Source of the DNA: Thermosphaera aggregans DSM 11486
GTDB taxonomy: Archaea; Thermoproteota; Thermoprotei_A; Sulfolobales; Desulfurococcaceae
Direction of reading: 5' to 3'
DNA length: 64,000 nt
Assembly: GCF_000092185.1 (NCBI RefSeq)
Contig: NC_014160.1
Coordinates: 744,001-808,000, forward strand
This document shows, in pieces, positions 62,385-64,000 of this stretch. The first letter of the stretch is position 1. Each line of letters opens with the position of its first letter. The notes beneath the pieces were generated by a model that was given only the letters and a program-made list of their open reading frames with translations, made no database searches and was not told where the DNA came from. The position numbers were made by a program, and so were the translations under genes.

Positions 62385-62488
62385 TCTCAATCCTAAGCAC
62401 CCTACCCGGTATCTATGATCGGGTAAACAGTATTTTATGTCGTAAGTTTCGCTCTACCCACCTTGTAATCAGGCTAAACCTGTTAACG

Positions 62489-62761
62489 GTGTCAGCCTTG
62501 GACCTGCTGGAGTTTGTAAGAAACCTTACGCTGGGAGTCGTTGGATTAGCGTGGGTGGTCTTCATGCTGTCATGGGCTGTTGGATGGGTTTTGAAAGGGC
62601 TCCCGCTACCATTCGTAAGGGTTAAGAAGACGGGTGCGAGGATAATAGAGGATACGGTGTGGGCCGCCTTCTGGCTTGCTATGGGCACCACAGTGTTTGC
62701 CGCGATATCATACGTGGTCTCAGTTGTCTATCAACCCATGCCCCCGCCCCCCACGGTCTAG
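62489..62761 (+). CDS. cedA1: Two-helix pilin-like membrane protein, CedA1 candidate
   Basis: About 90 residues. Two hydrophobic helices, LGVVGLAWVVFMLSWAVGWV and WAAFWLAMGTTVFAAISYVV, are joined by a short basic loop (RVKKTG) and end in a Pro-rich tail. This helix-loop-helix hairpin is the plan of VirB2/conjugative pilins and of the crenarchaeal pilin CedA1 (known structures from Aeropyrum). GTG start at 62489. The frame is open upstream to 62366, but that part runs through the promoter. The next gene starts 24 bases after it. Confidence 0.65.
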   Translation: MSALDLLEFVRNLTLGVVGLAWVVFMLSWAVGWVLKGLPLPFVRVKKTGARIIEDTVWAAFWLAMGTTVFAAISYVVSVVYQPMPPPPTV

Positions 62762-62784
62762 CAATCCCCGGCAACGTGTCCCCC

Positions 62785-64000
62785 ATGGACTACTTGTTAA
62801 CAGCTTTCTATCTTTCAACCCTCTCATACTACACGGGGGTTCTTCTCAAAGCCCTTCCAATACCGGTTTACGGTTTGAAAAAGCTCGCGAACACTTTAAT
62901 GCTGGACGGTGTTTACTCGGCAACACTAGCGTTCTCCTTCAGGATCCTCCTCTGGCTCGTCGAATACTTCAGCGTGTTGCTAGGGGTTGACTGGGAGTCT
63001 TACACTGCCTGGGTTTTGACAAGGCTTAACGAGCTCCTGGCAATGATAGGTTTCCTGAAAATCCTGGGCTCGTTCCTGAGCAGGTCGGGATTATCCTTCA
63101 TCTCAACAGGGGTTGTCAGCCCCTTGGCAAGCCATCTCACAACGGTCTCCACAACCATCATAGTGGTCTACACGGCGAGCATGCTGGTTAGCAGGCTGAG
63201 GGAGGGCTTGATAGCACTGGGTATAATGCTTCACGCGGTCCCCTTCAGGCTCACCAGGAGTGTTGGAGCAGTACTAATATCAGTGTCCATAGTTTTCTCC
63301 ATCGGAGCCCCGTTAATGCCCGTCTTCGTCGAAACCGTTTCAAAGGGAACGCCTCCCATCCCGTACAACCAAGGTGATGTGTACTCCGTGAACCTTGTCT
63401 TCAAAGACGTGTTCAACAATACCGTGGGCTTCGGAGTGGTGGAGGGCTACGGCTCAACTGGGGGCTTAATCTACAGGTACCTGGTGAGTGAGAAAGGATT
63501 GGTTTACAAGTCATTCTACAGCGGAGGATTCCCAACCTTCGCGCACACCCTCGTCTTCGGCTTCGCCGACAAGCAGTACATGGTTGTATTCGACCCGTCG
63601 AGACACGTCAGCAACGGGCTTGTCAACGCCACCCTGAGGCTACCGGATGCTGTATCCCTCGGCGTCAACAGGATACTGTTCTTCAACTGCGCTGTTGAAC
63701 CAGTCTTCTACGGTAGAAGCGGGAACACTACAGTCGTAATAATCGACGCCCAGGGCTCCTGCACTGTTGAAGCATACTTTCAAAGAGATGATAGTGTCGA
63801 AGTCTTCGTAAACGATTCAAGAATACAGGGAGGGGTTGAAACCTCATGGAGCGGCGTAGGCATTTCCAAAACAGTTTTTGAAGTACCCGCGGGCAGGTCG
63901 AACATAACCGTCATCTCGTGGTTCAGGGGATACGCCAGGCCCATCGTCGAGGAGCAGCCTTTCACAGCCTCCCTGGTCGACCTCAACATTCTCGAGCCCG
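62785..64000 (+). CDS. cedA: Polytopic membrane protein with large extracytoplasmic domain, CedA candidate (3' end outside window)
   Basis: The frame is open from ATG 62785 (or GTG 62776) to the window end, at least 405 residues. Residues 1-190 hold about six membrane helices (for example YLLTAFYLSTLSYYTGVLL, LAMIGFLKILGSFLS, TTIIVVYTASMLV and VGAVLISVSIVFSIGAPLM) separated by short basic loops. From about residue 195 a long beta-rich domain with NxS/T sequons (NNTVG, NATLR, NTTVV, NITVI) follows, surely outside the cell. CedA is the VirB6-like channel of the Ced system, encoded next to cedA1. The large outer domain is not something I know for CedA, so assignment stays tentative. Confidence 0.6.
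   Translation, partial: MDYLLTAFYLSTLSYYTGVLLKALPIPVYGLKKLANTLMLDGVYSATLAFSFRILLWLVEYFSVLLGVDWESYTAWVLTRLNELLAMIGFLKILGSFLSRSGLSFISTGVVSPLASHLTTVSTTIIVVYTASMLVSRLREGLIALGIMLHAVPFRLTRSVGAVLISVSIVFSIGAPLMPVFVETVSKGTPPIPYNQGDVYSVNLVFKDVFNNTVGFGVVEGYGSTGGLIYRYLVSEKGLVYKSFYSGGFPTFAHTLVFGFADKQYMVVFDPSRHVSNGLVNATLRLPDAVSLGVNRILFFNCAVEPVFYGRSGNTTVVIIDAQGSCTVEAYFQRDDSVEVFVNDSRIQGGVETSWSGVGISKTVFEVPAGRSNITVISWFRGYARPIVEEQPFTASLVDLNILEP

Overview
The window looks like part of a chromosome of a hyperthermophilic crenarchaeote, most likely of the order Desulfurococcales (inference from gene content, not from a database match). The signs are a geranylgeranylglyceryl phosphate synthase for archaeal lipids, DNA topoisomerase VI, PCNA, the Mre11-Rad50-NurA-HerA operon, an RtcB ligase, an intron-containing tRNA, a Sec61-beta gene, a four-subunit pyruvate:ferredoxin oxidoreductase, a Csa-type I-A CRISPR-Cas system and proteins resembling the crenarchaeal Ced DNA-import machinery. 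Genes are tightly packed, stop/start overlaps (ATGA, GTGA, TTGA) are common, TTG and GTG starts are frequent, and many promoters place a TATA box about 25 bases before the start codon, as for leaderless mRNAs.

Layout. 1-3 kb: a radical SAM protein (cut by the window edge) next to a split lipoate-protein ligase LplA/LplB, and a thioredoxin-like protein. 3.3 kb: a probable C/D box sRNA. 3.4-6.3 kb: topoisomerase VI subunits A and B. 6.6-8.7 kb: a CstA-family carrier with a small membrane partner. 8.8-10.7 kb: a three-gene unit around an ArsA/Get3-type ATPase. 10.8-15 kb: a 2-hydroxyacid dehydrogenase, then a compact type IV pilus-like operon (pilin, secretion ATPase, membrane platform). 15-16.4 kb: RtcB.

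16.6-34 kb is the CRISPR-Cas region. The interference module (csa5-cas7-cas5-csa4-cas3'-cas3'', with cas6 after its own promoter) and the adaptation module (csa1-cas1-cas2-cas4) are both on the minus strand. Two CARF/winged-helix Csa3-type regulators lie between them on opposite strands. Three copies of a 17-bp palindromic operator sit upstream of csa5. The cas4 reading frame is broken by one base. A very long array follows (89 repeats by hand count, 28206-33924), with its leader next to csa1 and two decayed repeats at the far end. Several spacers overlap each other or encode similar peptides, so the array repeatedly sampled the same mobile elements.

34-41 kb: the mre11-rad50-nurA-herA double-strand break end-resection operon. 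41.5-47.6 kb: informational and metabolic genes, namely HisS, a structural tRNA-splicing endonuclease subunit, MtnA, a nitroreductase, intron-containing tRNA-Pro(CGG), a SWIM zinc-finger protein, an Elf1-like factor, GGGP synthase, a MazG-like hydrolase and Sec61-beta. 47.7-50.6 kb: porG-porD-porA-porB. 50.9-54 kb: a secreted protein with a duplicated domain, a small Cys-rich protein and a pyruvate/oxaloacetate carboxyltransferase. 54-64 kb: PCNA, a probable Rpo13-like RNA polymerase subunit, a membrane-anchored HerA/VirB4-type ATPase (CedB candidate), an Lhr-type helicase, a PAPS-reductase-family protein, and a two-helix pilin-like protein (CedA1 candidate) followed by a polytopic membrane protein (CedA candidate) that runs off the window.

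The most interesting parts are the Ced-like DNA uptake set, whose candidate channel carries a large extracytoplasmic domain, the internal evidence in the CRISPR spacers, the Csa3 operator cluster with the broken cas4, and the ArsA-linked three-gene unit of unknown function.
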